Source of the DNA: Owenia fusiformis
Taxonomy: Eukaryota > Annelida > Polychaeta > Sabellida > Oweniidae
Direction: 5' to 3'
Assembly: GCA_903813345.2 (NCBI GenBank)
Contig: CAIIXF020000006.1
Location: forward strand, 12,344,348 to 12,408,347
DNA: 64,000 nucleotides
Below the pieces are notes generated by a model. That model searched no databases, was not told the origin of the DNA, and saw nothing but the letters and a program-made list of their open reading frames with translations. Shown here piece by piece: positions 12,201 through 21,625 of the stretch (position 1 is the stretch's first letter; the number at the start of each line of letters is the position of its first letter). A program made the translations under genes and the position numbers.

Positions 12201-12767
12201 ATCATGTATTTCATCATTCTCAATGTAATCTTTCATATTACCAGTGCGGGAGTTCAAATCCCCAAGTATTATTACCTCACCTTTCGTTATATATTTACTT
12301 ACTTCGCTTGTTAAGGTGTCATACATATCCGAACCGTCATCAGATTTGCCTTTGTAATTACTCGGGGACATGTACACAACACATATAAATATATCTCGCT
12401 TGTTATCAAAATATTCTCGTGATAGTTTTGCCCATAATATATTGGGGTTTTTAGTTTTAATGAACGCTACACCTTTAAATATATGTTTTTTAACCAATAT
12501 CGCGATTCCTCCGTGTCGTTTATTACCTGTTTTGGACCGAGTTACTTCACATGATGTGAAATTCTTTAGACTACTGAAATCGTTTGGCTCGTCCTTTGAC
12601 CCATGTGTCTCTGTTAAGCATACAATATCATGATCTTGTATTTGTGAGATGAAATCTTTATCAATTATTTTATCGCGTGCGCGACTCTTTAACCCTTGAA
12701 CATTCCAGCAGGCAACAGATATGTGATCAACTACTTGTAAACCTGTCATATAGCCTACGATTAACAC
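9204..12767 (-). CDS. Non-LTR retrotransposon ORF2: endonuclease-reverse transcriptase
   Basis: 1187 residues, uninterrupted. In LINEs this protein nicks the target and copies the element RNA at the nick. The AP-like endonuclease covers about residues 15-290: WNVQG (N22), LTETHG (E53), GDLNSR (D170, N172), VVDYCIV (D256) and LTDHC (D282, H283) are all present. The reverse transcriptase covers about 535-810: NYRGLFISD, FVDLRKAFD with D670, GVKQGDPLSPLMFN (728-741) and FADD with D771/D772. The C-terminal region includes ILLYGCEIWG, GELGRFPL and LRISAHNLEIERGRY, ending in a C-x2-C-x8-H-x4-C motif (C1108 to C1125). No RNase H domain is seen. The first Met is taken as start; endonuclease homology begins by about residue 16, and downstream Met8 is equally possible. 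Confidence 0.95.
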   Translation of the reverse strand: MLIVGYMTGLQVVDHISVACWNVQGLKSRARDKIIDKDFISQIQDHDIVCLTETHGSKDEPNDFSSLKNFTSCEVTRSKTGNKRHGGIAILVKKHIFKGVAFIKTKNPNILWAKLSREYFDNKRDIFICVVYMSPSNYKGKSDDGSDMYDTLTSEVSKYITKGEVIILGDLNSRTGNMKDYIENDEIHDYIPHDIPYQIDTPIHERSSSDNKIDADGKKLIELCKASNLRIVNGRVIGDSQGNYTCHKWNGSSVVDYCIVEQKMLKNIMYFRISEYLTDLTDHCMISLLLRVNKVTKLKQEISGSDDRVIKRISASKFKWDPTQTKNFADALTSQTNIGLINQITKDLENLHNLNIDSINTQVESIFINAAKLTLKKKKMSGKRKQIKSNKWYDNDCVKLRKKVKSLGQILTKNPNDSCVRHNYFKYLKHYRKCCKGKQKEYKKELLNRLENLYETDPKEYWELLDKMRNNEKGSDGNDISPRGWYDHYSKLFTDKSNDTTRDEKIKALENDKTFDNLDYKITDEELWQAVKGLKNKKATGHNGVSYEMIKTSYPVIGNIILKMFNTMFSNTLFPKEWNVSSIITVFKKGNSSDPGNYRGLFISDCLSKLFSIIMNNRLYNYVQENQMLQENQIGFKKKSRTTDHMFIIRTLIDRFIHFEKKKMYICFVDLRKAFDTIWHKGLYLKLLQAGIRGHFYHMVKHMYTNSMASVRINSNGDHTDIFKCERGVKQGDPLSPLMFNIYINDVVEELTLESDLKLQKQKISCLLFADDLAIITANKTDMDIKLKKLNNYCKQWNLDINTDKTKIVMFNKSGKRCNDIFYIGDQVIENVSKYTYLGMEFHANGSMKQAAIFIKEKAEKVKFKLISMLTHGDINLTLCLKLFDILVKPILLYGCEIWGAGLITNKDLLKNKDFGLEMKYDKSLPPELLHLSFLKFLLGVHRKTSNLASMGELGRFPLFINIFYQQVKYLDHIENEGTSSLLINAYADSIELSKVHNQPSWYYDIDKIMAYVQPQDKNYIKSKPLDIKKILEKRYIKYWEKTVNDNKGKLEFLNNIKQRWGKEPYLNLIKNAEHRKSMTRLRISAHNLEIERGRYTRPIVPRDQRKCKLCKITTGTEIHFIFECQKLEKMRYEYFDTFNSICPNLTVLTTEEKANYMFNAEGNMCITFAKYLYEIIEKRSTTILSI

Positions 12768-13213
12768 TTCTAATACACAGGATTATATACATATGAAATC
12801 CATATATCTACTCCGATAGATCCAACCTTTAAAGATTCTTAATCTAATTCAAATATCCTTATCTAATCGATTCTTATACTTAAGGGCACAAGATTCAATA
12901 CAGGGAAGAGCGCATACTCTGTGTTTATAGTATTTTATGTCACATCATATTTTGTATCACACTATACTATGCCTATTGTATCAATAAGAGACACGTATCA
13001 CGTATTTAGAAAAGTTATAATATTAATTTTACAAAGATATATATTGTATACCCATTATAGTTTTGATATGAGTCCTTCCCTGTAAGGTGCCATATTCTAA
13101 GTGTTTAGCATAAAGTCCCAGAGGGTGCGTTTTAACATAAATAAATACCCAGTGGGTATTCACATTACAACAGTCTATAACTAATGTAACAATAACTAGT
13201 AGACCTAGCAGTC
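12768..13213 (-). other. Spacer between retrotransposon ORF1 and ORF2
   Basis: 446 bp of AT-rich sequence with no long frame. How ORF2 is translated (reinitiation, internal entry or a separate RNA) cannot be told from sequence. Confidence 0.6.
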
Positions 13214-15295
13214 TTAATATTTTCTGGACCTAAAGGAGTTATTCCTAGATCTTGTTTGTTCATAGTTAGTTGGACGACCATTGAATCTTGGTTGATCATA
13301 TCGGTTTGGCCAATTGTTTGGCCTATCATTGCTGTTACGCCTGGGGTGGGGAAGACCAAACATATTTCTTAAAGTATTCAATATATTTGCACAAAGAATT
13401 TTCGTGCCTTGCATATTAATGTGTACGTCATCTCGGTAGAATTTCGCATTTGGATGACCATTGTAGCCAAGATTTTCATTAGAGCTACAAACCACATTAC
13501 TCTTATCATGATATCTGGCTTCCAATCTTGCATTAAGTGCTCTCTGCCGTACGTTCCATTTAGCATCATCTTTTCTTGGGGGTGGTAGGGATAATATAAT
13601 TTTACTATCTTCTTTCAGTGTTTCAGTAAGTTGGACAAGTTCTTCCATAGATTCCATTATATTATCATCTGATTCTGATTTTACATCATTACTCAACACT
13701 TGGTAAATTATGACGTCTGGTTTATCTTTCATGTTCTCCAATTTGCCTTTAGCTTGCTGGATTGTATATGCTTGCTCCATGGTGGTGTTGAAACCATACA
13801 TTCTAGATGGGTCAACGTGGGCTAGGATAGATGAACCCAAAATCTTAACCTTGGGTCTATCACCCTTAGTATCAGAACTTCTGCTTTCAATGGATATTTC
13901 ATTCGGTTTAGTTTCACCATTACCAGAATCTGTATTTTGTTTCTTCCCTTTAACTTGAGTGAATGGCGCGGTGTCACTATCTGACAACTTTTTACATTGT
14001 ACAGTCAGGTCAAAAATCTCATCTTCCTTTTTCAATAACAGCATTGTCTTTTCTGATAGCTTTTCAGTTAGAGCTTCTATTTCTTCATTTTTGCAGGTTA
14101 ACTTTTTTTCTATCATTTCTTGGTCTTTAACTTTATTTTTCATGCTTTTGATTTCTCTTTCTGATTCTAGTATACTGTTACTTTTAGTGCTCATTGTTTC
14201 ATTTAGCTCTTCTATTTCTCTATTTTTGGAGCTTAATAGTGTCCTTTGGTGTTCAATTTCACATTGTAATGTTTTGATTTTATTTCCTTGTTCTAGAACA
14301 AAGGCTATCCTTTCTTTCTTTTCTGCTCTTAATTTTCGCACCTCGTTTTCACAGAGATTGTTCTCATTTCCTGATGTATTGATGTTGTTATTTTCTTTTA
14401 TCTTGTCCATAAGATCACATATTGTTGTCTCTAGTTTGTTCAATTTGTTGTTCAGTTTTGATATATCTTCACGAGTGACCTGATTGTCCTCTTCTAAACT
14501 TTCATTTTGTAATTTCATCATTTTCGTAGACTTGTTTTGACTTTGCTTTTCATTTGATGTGTTTTGTGGCTGTATAGCTGTAACCTCTTTGAGTTTTGTA
14601 GGTGTATTTTCATTATCAAAAACCTCTTTGAGTTTTGTAGCGTTTTTGTCCATTGTTTCTGTTGGTGTTATGTCCTTCATGTCCACTGTTTCCACACCAT
14701 TTATTTCTCTAATGTTAATGTCAGCTTGTTTGATTGCCTCTACCACAATTTTTTCTCCCTCAACTTCTACTTCAATATCAATGACCGTATTATCATCAAG
14801 GTCTATGAGTCTAGTATCATCATCACTTTCTTCATCAGTTGATGGATTGATTGTATCAGTACACATTTTAAGATTATCAAAGTCATCGTTGAATGACGTG
14901 ATGTTGTTTCCTTGCACTTGGATTGTCCCAGTCGTTAAAAAGATTGTGAGTTTGTATTTAATATCCGTAGACTTTTCTCCTTCTCCCTGAAGTTCGATAC
15001 AGATTTTTTTATTTTCATCTTTTTTTGACCATTCTGCTGACAAGAAATCGTTGTAGAAAAGGTAACTTGCGATCACCCATTTTAGAAGTCTGGTTTGTCT
15101 TGTTCTAAATACACAATACGTTTCACTGTTATTATTGTTGTTTATATCTTCGAACTTAGCTTGTTTAGCCTTGACTCCCGTTGGATTTTTTAGTGATACT
15201 GGTATTAGATTAGATAAGTTCTTTTCTATTACCTTTACACGCTCTTTTATCTCCCTACGTGCTAAGAAGTTTTTGAATGACATATTCCCGGGCAT
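13214..15295 (-). CDS. Non-LTR retrotransposon ORF1: coiled coil plus SGNH-like esterase
   Basis: 693 residues, uninterrupted. Residues 60-145 hold an N-terminal region with LTIFLTTGTIQVQGN, a signature I associate with invertebrate retroelement ORF1 proteins. Residues 150-270 are acidic and low-complexity. Residues about 272-440 form a heptad-rich coiled coil, likely for multimerisation on the element RNA. Residues 480-645 look like an SGNH/GDSL hydrolase: KILGSSI (block I, Ser488 or 489), YQVLSND (block III, N536) and DDVHINMQG (block V, D623/H625). Such esterases are known in ORF1 of CR1-group LINEs. The tail (650-693) is rich in Arg, Asn and Pro and probably binds nucleic acid. Met5 is an alternative start. 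Confidence 0.9.
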   Translation of the reverse strand: MPGNMSFKNFLARREIKERVKVIEKNLSNLIPVSLKNPTGVKAKQAKFEDINNNNNSETYCVFRTRQTRLLKWVIASYLFYNDFLSAEWSKKDENKKICIELQGEGEKSTDIKYKLTIFLTTGTIQVQGNNITSFNDDFDNLKMCTDTINPSTDEESDDDTRLIDLDDNTVIDIEVEVEGEKIVVEAIKQADINIREINGVETVDMKDITPTETMDKNATKLKEVFDNENTPTKLKEVTAIQPQNTSNEKQSQNKSTKMMKLQNESLEEDNQVTREDISKLNNKLNKLETTICDLMDKIKENNNINTSGNENNLCENEVRKLRAEKKERIAFVLEQGNKIKTLQCEIEHQRTLLSSKNREIEELNETMSTKSNSILESEREIKSMKNKVKDQEMIEKKLTCKNEEIEALTEKLSEKTMLLLKKEDEIFDLTVQCKKLSDSDTAPFTQVKGKKQNTDSGNGETKPNEISIESRSSDTKGDRPKVKILGSSILAHVDPSRMYGFNTTMEQAYTIQQAKGKLENMKDKPDVIIYQVLSNDVKSESDDNIMESMEELVQLTETLKEDSKIILSLPPPRKDDAKWNVRQRALNARLEARYHDKSNVVCSSNENLGYNGHPNAKFYRDDVHINMQGTKILCANILNTLRNMFGLPHPRRNSNDRPNNWPNRYDQPRFNGRPTNYEQTRSRNNSFRSRKY

Positions 15296-15791
15296 ACTGG
15301 CAGTTCAGTTTCGCTATAGCGATTAAAATTGCACTGAACGAAACGCGTCACTCTAAACAGCCGCACTTTTAATTATTGCGTGTCTAAGGGGTCTTTGGGC
15401 GATAATAAAGTAATAGTTCAAGATACTTTCCGATTGATAGTTGTTTGTATAATACGTGAATGTTGATGATACGTATATTTCCTCGAAATGTTCCCCATAT
15501 ATTATTCTATCTATTTGTATTGTTTTCTCTTCAAATTGTAATCATAATCCTGTGTATTTGTGTAAAATGTTACTGAGATAAATTTTGGTCTGCTACCATT
15601 TTGACGGACCCCTTATGACTTTTTAAAATCCCGCGTATAATATATCTGGAAAGTTTCAATTGTTCAATCAAATTGAAGTAATTCTGTAATTGTTCTGTCT
15701 CAATTCTAAATGCATCTGACCCCCCTGTCTGTTAGTGTTATGAAGAATACGTTGTCTGCATTAGGGTTAACTGTGAATTGGGTAAGTTTAA

Positions 15792-16229
15792 TGGGACAAC
15801 GTACATTCGAGTTGACAACGTACACTTATGATTTTTTAGATTATAGCCAAAACGTTAATACTTATTAAAATCTTCAACAGACCTCAATTGTGTTGATTAA
15901 AGAAACATATTCTCATAAAAATCTTCGACACTCTTAGACGACAGGGGGGGGGATGATCAAAGGAAATGTGTAAAAACACAACATTTTCCAACCGACCAAT
16001 TATATGGGTAGATTGACTACGAAAAAAATCGACCACTGTTCGAAAATCTTTTAACGTTATTAGAAAGTACATGAAATCTTTAATGCATTCCTCAGATTAT
16101 TTTTTAAAACCTACATCAAACCTACATCATTGTCTTTGGTTCAAATCGGTTAAATAGTGACATCATGCATCTAAAGTGTACTCCGATATATCTTGTCACT
16201 GTACCTTGTCGATGGTTAGGCGTGTACAA
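15792..16229 (-). repeat. Dispersed repeat, right member of an inverted pair
   Basis: Reverse complement of 5694-6101, with about 45 bp of additional sequence near 16130-16180 and a poly-G tract near 15945. The inner border (GGGACAACGTACATTCG) matches the inner border of the left copy exactly, then similarity stops on both sides. Confidence 0.8.
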
Positions 16230-16650
16230 GGGATCTTGATTCGTCTGTACTTTGTAGATACGTAATTGTCTTAAGACACACTGATCAAATCCAGTAATCC
16301 AGAATTTAACAGGAGACATCATAACTTGAGTTTTATTCCACATGCATAAAAAGTGTTAACCATTGGAAGCAAGTAATACCACTTTTCTCTCACTTTTTAA
16401 GAAGATGGATCGAAGGAACATCCATAAGCATAAACGCACTTTTGTAATTTAACCTAATTGTGTCCTAATTTGTCGAATTTATCTATTTGATATTTGAATG
16501 AAATGCTCTTTGTGATTCAACATGGAGGTACTAATGCAATTTTGGAAACCAAATCACGGTTTATTTGAGATGCAAATATATACTCAAGTTATTCGTAGAC
16601 CTAAATACTCCATCAGTGAATAATTTAGGAGATGTTGCAGCTTTTCTTCT

Positions 16651-17895
16651 TTTATTTGCACTTGCATATGCAAGTTATATTATTTCCATGAATTTGTGTT
16701 TATTAGCACTTGTGTATGCACGTTATATTATTTCCATGAATTTGTGTTTATTAGCACTTGTGTATGCACGTGATATTATTTCCATGAATTTGTGTTTATT
16801 AGCACTTGCATATGCACGTGCTATTATTTCCATGAATTGGTGTTTATTTGCACTTGCATATGCACGTGACATTATTTCCATGAATTTGTGTTTATTTGCA
16901 CTTGCATAATTTATGCACGTGCTATTATTTCCATGAATTTGTGTTTATTTGCACTTGCATATGCACGTGACATTATTTCCATGAATTTGTGTTTATTTGC
17001 ACTTGCATATGCACGTTATATTATTTCCATGAATTTGTGTTTATTTGCACTTGCATAATTTATGCACGTGCTATTATTTCGATGAATTTGTGTTTATTTG
17101 CATTTGCATATGCACGTGACATTATTTCCATGAATTTGTGTTTATTTGCACTTGCATATGCACGTTATATTATTTCCATGAATTTGTGTTTATTTGCACT
17201 TGCATATGCACGTGGCATTATTTCCATGAATTTGTGTTTATTTGCACTTGCATATGCACGTTATATTATTTCCATGAATTTGTGTTTATTTGCACTTGCA
17301 TATGCACGTGCTATTATTTACATGAATTTGTGTTTATTTGAACTTGCATATGCACGTGCTATTATTTACATGAATTTGTGTTTATTTGCACTTGCATATG
17401 CACGTGCTATTATTTCAATGAATTTGTGTTTATTTGCACTTGCATATGCACGTGCTATTATTTACATGAATTTGTGTTTATTTGCACTTGCATATGCACG
17501 TGCTATTATTTACATGAATTTGTGTTTATTTGCACTTGCATATGCACGTGCTATTATTTACATGAATTTGTGTTTATTTGCACTTGCATATGCACGTGCT
17601 ATTATTTACATGAATTTGTGTTTATTTGCACTTGCATATGCACGTGCTATTATTTACATGAATTTGTGTTTATTTGCACTTGCATATGCACGTGCTATTA
17701 TTTCCATGAATTTGTGTTTATTAGCACTTGTGTATGCACGTTATATTATTTCCATGAATTTGTGTTTATTAGCACTTGCATATGCACGTGCTATTATTTA
17801 CATGAATTTGTGTTTATTTGCACTTGCATATGCACTTGACATTACTTACATGAATTTGTGTTTATTTGCACTTGCATATGCACGTGATATTGTTT
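16651..17895. repeat. 48-bp minisatellite, about 26 units, with CACGTG E-boxes
   Basis: A head-to-tail array with a 48-bp period, landmark ATGAATTTGTGTTTATT. Because 48 is a multiple of three, long open frames appear in more than one frame (for example 16989-17918); these are a by-product of the repeat, not genes. Two units carry an extra 5 bp (near 16908 and 17057). Units fall into subtypes: an early TTAGCACTTG type, alternating CACGTT/CACGTG types, then a homogeneous block of CACGTGCTATTATTTACATG units at about 17303-17690. I count 19 exact CACGTG hexamers. The array ends 19 bp before a TATA-like box and about 225 bp before the putative first exon at 18121. Confidence 0.95.
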
Positions 17896-17913
17896 CTTTG
17901 AACGTATCAGCGT

Positions 17914-17921
17914 TATAAAAA
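17914..17921 (+). promoter_or_regulatory. TATA-like box upstream of putative channel gene
   Basis: TATAAAAA lies directly after the E-box minisatellite and 200 bp before the proposed start codon. If used, transcription would begin near 17945, giving about 175 nt of 5' UTR. That leader contains a tiny upstream frame, ATG at 18069 to TAA at 18083 (four codons). Functional status is inferred only; TATA-like strings are common in AT-rich DNA. Confidence 0.35.
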
Positions 17922-18120
17922 CTCTAATGCATTATCATGTTTCCTCCATTTTCAAGTGTTAGGCCATTTGATAAAACTTGAGTATTGACTCACTAATTAC
18001 ACCCCACTCTTGTTCCAGGTCAGTTGTACGATATCATTCCTCTACAATAGGGACTAATAAGTGATACAATGACAGACGTTTAAACGATAGTTAAAGAGAA
18101 CAACTGCATACAACAAGAAT

Positions 18121-18202
18121 ATGTGGACAACAAGGCAACTCTGGATGCTGACCTATACGTTGGTGAATTTAGTTGGTGACATGACTGCCCCCGACAGCGA
18201 AG
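18121..18202 (+). CDS. Putative first coding exon (signal-peptide-like) of Cys-loop receptor gene
   Basis: ATG at 18121 is the first in frame after a TAG at 18088-18090. It encodes 27 residues plus one base, with Arg at position 5 and a hydrophobic run LWMLTYTLVNLVG typical of a secretion signal, then a polar stretch. The frame meets a donor AAG|GTAGGC at 18202/18203 in phase 1, the usual phase for signal-peptide introns. The next proposed exons (20104, 62070) begin in the matching phase. No homology proves the link; phases, order, the upstream TATA-like box and a signal-like sequence are the support. It could instead be a chance ATG frame. Confidence 0.4.
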
Positions 18203-20103
18203 GTAGGCCCATCAGATGTACGTATATTTGTGGTAGGGATCATGAGTATGTGTCCCGTTGGGCGTATTATTTAATATCTATATGATTATACCTAACTAAC
18301 TAACTTTATATCTACATTCAATTTCCATCATAAACAAAACGTTGCAGTGTACAAGGGCGCAGCCGGGGGTGCGATTGGTGCACCCCCCATTACCAATAAA
18401 AATACAACCATTAAATAGATTTTTATTTAAAGGTTCTAGCTCAGTTATAAAGGAAGTTGCATCATATTTTATAAAATTCAAAACAAATCTTTTTTGGCTC
18501 GCTTATGTCAAGATCGCAGCCCCTGATTGAAAACCGAAACAATTTAGCGATCGCACCCTCCGGGCTGAAAGCTGGCTACGTCGCCCCTGGCGTATGCTCA
18601 ATCAGATCATCAAAGGTTGAGGATATTTTTCCCTTGGGACAACTACACCTATTAGTATTTTCATTGCATTTTACGTAGTGTGCACTAAATGGACACAAGG
18701 ACTTACATGGAACAGGAAAATGTAAAATGTAAAATAACTATATAACTGGGAGGCCCTACATGTATGTAGGCATTTATAATGACATCAAGTACTATAAGTG
18801 GCTATCAATTTCAAAACAACCAATCAAGAAGTGATCAAAGCACTTCTTCAAATCGATTACAATAATGAATTTATAGCCAGTTAATATGTTGACAAGCAAT
18901 TTATAACGTATTTTGTCGTAGCGTTAAACGCACTGAACAAACTAATGCATGCCCAAGGACCTCAGTAGCCAATCCTCCTAGGGTCAACGGGATGGTCGAG
19001 GTTTGATATCAAATATCTACCACGGTAGATCATTAAATAAAATTCGTTTAGATTTCGTTTGAGAACTCAATCACTGTGTGAAGTAATTGATCGAGACTAG
19101 ATCAAAAGGCAACAATAAGTTAATTCGTCGTTCAATGGCATAACTCCGAGTCAAGCTAGCCTTATTCACACTACTCGAAGGAAAATGTGGTAAGGTTCAC
19201 GAATTTGATTTGCGTGGGCAGAATCTATATTATGGTCGTTTAGAATTAGTTTATCACATTGAATCTAATAAAGTCTTCGTCATTATTTAATAAAGAAGGT
19301 TTAACAATAGTTTTTCTCAAGTTCTTGTTGTTGTTTTTTGATAGTGTTCCTAAATGACGGGAGAGAGGTCGTTGAACATAGATTGGGATATTGTGGTTTG
19401 TTCTCTAAAAAGATTCTTTTACCAATTGTGTTCTGCTTATATGCTCCTTGGCCTTCCCTTTTGACAACTTATGATGTAAACATATCTAGAAGTGCTTAAA
19501 AGTGATTAACCCCCATGCCATTGTTTTAATTCACAACCTCACTTAGATTATGCACAACGTCCCAATTTGGAAAATAATTAAAGGTTTTGTCAGACAGGAT
19601 AACTAAGATGAATAACATGGAACAGGAGATAATGTAACTACAGCAAAAAATCAGCGAAAATAAGACCCACGACCATTGATTTCATCTTATAGTCATGAGT
19701 AACAGATTTGAATAAGAATCAATGTACACCATCGTTTAAGATTGTGGGAGAGTTGCATATTATAGTGATGGGTTAAGGGTAATCGACGTATCTAAATATG
19801 TTTCACATCTGATCTCTATATTTTTCATTGGTTTAATTTAATTCAATACGATTTGAAATAAAATATTAGAATTAAAGTTGTATTCCTGGCATTTTGTTAG
19901 AGTCACGTCCATGGTTTCATACCCAGCTGTATTTTAAATTCTGAAATGTTTAAGCCAAATGATAATCATTATCAGTATATGACGCATAGAATTAGTAGAC
20001 CAGATGATTTTGTGTATTAGAAATTGTTAGTATTTATTTAAATTAGACATTGCTTTACATTTTCTATGGTTTTGTTTAGGTTTACATATGTTCCATTTTA
20101 CAG
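18203..20103 (+). other. Putative intron 1
   Basis: Begins GTAGGC and ends TTTTACAG. Apart from a hAT-like MITE (18352-18589) I see no coding or repeat structure. Near 18969 a short segment resembles the terminal repeat of the MITEs at 49256 and 50161 (see rejected items). Confidence 0.35.
18352..18589. mobile_element. hAT-like MITE
   Basis: A 238-bp element. The left end CAAGGGCGCAGCCGGGGGTG and the right end (reverse complement CAGGGGCGACGTAGCCAGC) are imperfect inverted repeats of the widespread 'CAGGGGCGTAGCCAG' type found at hAT-family ends. The GC-rich termini contrast with the AT-rich interior. No exact 8-bp target duplication survives, so it is probably old. Confidence 0.6.
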
Positions 20104-20154
20104 CTTCAAACTATAGAAGAATGCCACATTCTGTAGATGTAAATGGCGCAAGAG
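20104..20154 (+). CDS. Putative 51-nt mini-exon of Cys-loop receptor gene
   Basis: Bounded by a good acceptor (CCATTTTACAG at 20093-20103) and a strong donor (AGAG|GTAAAGTA at 20154/20155). In the phase set by the exon at 18121 it is open through 16 full codons (SNYRRMPHSVDVNGAR) and leaves phase 1 again, so inclusion or skipping keeps frame. A second acceptor, TTTGTTTAG, lies 24 nt upstream and is also in frame, so alternative use could add eight residues. The peptide matches no domain known to me; it would sit in the variable stretch between signal peptide and ligand-binding domain. Confidence 0.35.
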
Positions 20155-21180
20155 GTAAAGTATATTATTAGTCTACTGTAATGCTACACCTTATATTTTA
20201 AAGATGGCATTAGTGTTGTACAAGAGCTATTTCAACAACGTTATAGATGGCGCATGCCGCATGATAGTTAATGCCAGCGACATTGTATTGATATTGTTCT
20301 CTATCTTTTTGTTCATTTAGGTTAAATTGCACAATACTATATCCTATAGTATTTGGATATTGATGGCAATTGTTTATACATGAATCGGCTAGAATTCAAA
20401 AAATGCAGACAAGAAAGGCTCGAACATGCAGCTGTGTTTCAAGTCAACACTTTGTTTACTTTTCAATTCCATATAAATACACACAAAGTGATGGCATCAC
20501 AATCAGAATTCCATAGCTTGACAAAATGGTTTTCATAATAAAAGCTGCAAATAAAGTTATTAAGAACATGCATGCATGCGTTAAATCCAAAAAAGAATGA
20601 TACAGTTTTTTTTATTGTTATTTAAATATACTATCACTCTTTCATAAGAAATGCCATTGTCAGATCTTCATACCATAATGCACTGTAATAACGTCACTTT
20701 TTACCAACAATGACAAATTGCTTTGTTCTTTATGAAACCATAATGAAATGTAAGATAATGTTTTGCTCACTTGACCATATACGTAGAATTAATGCACCGA
20801 AATACTCTAAGCTGATTGGCTGAGACACACCTGGTATATTTAAAATGTAAACAGTGAACAGTCAATTTTTCTTTAATGAGTAATGCACGCATTTATCTCT
20901 TCGTTGCCAGAGCTAAGAACTCTGCGCCATGATGAAGATATAATTATTGAAGACGGATAATTGTGTTTGACTGATGCTTTGCATTGTTGCCTTGATGTGT
21001 TCTTTTTTGATGTCATTTTTAATTAAGATTATACTCGGGTAAGGAGGTAGAGGAGATTGTGTAAATGCCAAGGGGTGGCATCGAGCTTAGAGGCCTATAG
21101 TTCAATGTATTATTGGATGTATTATACAGTCGATGTATCTAATTGTTACATTACATGGTTTCACCTAAAATTTAAGATTC

Positions 21181-21625
21181 TTCGACCTGCATCCTCGACC
21201 TTCAACCTTCGCCTATTGGGTGTCCAAAAAGAACAGCTAATAGAATTTATTTTTGCCGATCTCGAAGAGCACTGGAGACATTCTGTACGCGAGGTTCCAA
21301 TTTTTGGTTCCAATTTTTGCCCATGGTTCAAATTGTTTTTCTGTGATCGGTTCGGTTTTAGTCTTTACACCAAAGTACACCATTCGGCCCAATTGATATA
21401 CTGTTATAACACTTCTGTTGGATACATACATATTGTTTTTAAACTAAACAAAAATATTACCGCAACATATGGTCATTATGGGGAGGGACTGCTTTCTAAG
21501 TAAGTGATACCTGTCTCAAATTTCCTTATTCCAGTTATGGAGATGGCGCATTTTATAACGTTTAATTTCAAAAATTTATGAACACCCAATAAGTCGAAGG
21601 TTGAAGGTCGATGGTGCAGGTCGAA
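21181..21625. mobile_element. TIR MITE with TCGACCTTCAACCTTCG ends
   Basis: The inverted ends are about 45 bp each: TTCGACCTGCATCCTCGACC at 21181 and its near-perfect complement ending at 21625. Both arms include ACCTTCAACCTTCG and ATTGGGTGT. The interior is non-coding; a chance frame (21057-21503) overlaps the left border and is dismissed. Superfamily unknown; no target duplication identified. Confidence 0.65.

Larger units (their letters stand above)
6421..15400 (-). mobile_element. Non-LTR retrotransposon, esterase-type (CR1/L2 superclade-like)
   Basis: A two-ORF LINE on the minus strand: ORF1 at 13214-15295, a 446-bp spacer, ORF2 at 9204-12767. ORF2 ends only about 33 bp before the 2.56-kb TIR element at 6606-9166. 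Beyond that insertion, minus-strand sequence continues with an AATAAA signal at about 6443-6448 and a short TTGAATAATAAT-like tail, which I take as the rest of the 3' UTR. The AACAA duplication on both sides of the insertion supports this. The 5' end is not sharply defined; about 100 bp of 5' UTR is assumed. Both ORFs are open and catalytic residues are intact, so the copy looks young. The clade assignment rests on the esterase in ORF1 and lack of RNase H, and is approximate. Confidence 0.85.

Noticed and set aside
13959-14990. Plus-strand Ser/Leu/Phe-rich frames of 174 and 143 codons
   Set aside because: They are antisense shadows of the coiled-coil region of retrotransposon ORF1.
16565-17918. 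Long open frames of up to 309 codons with repeated NLCLFALAYARAI- or CTCICTCYY-like peptides
   Set aside because: They are translations of the 48-bp minisatellite; a unit divisible by three leaves several frames open. No start context, splice sites or homology support a protein.
18966-18990. AGCCAATCCTCCTAGG next to GGTCAAC, resembling the end and flank of the MITE at 49559
   Set aside because: A single short match without a partner end; could be chance.
21057-21503. 148-codon frame
   Set aside because: It straddles the border of a TIR MITE (21181-21625) and has no homology, so it is most likely chance.
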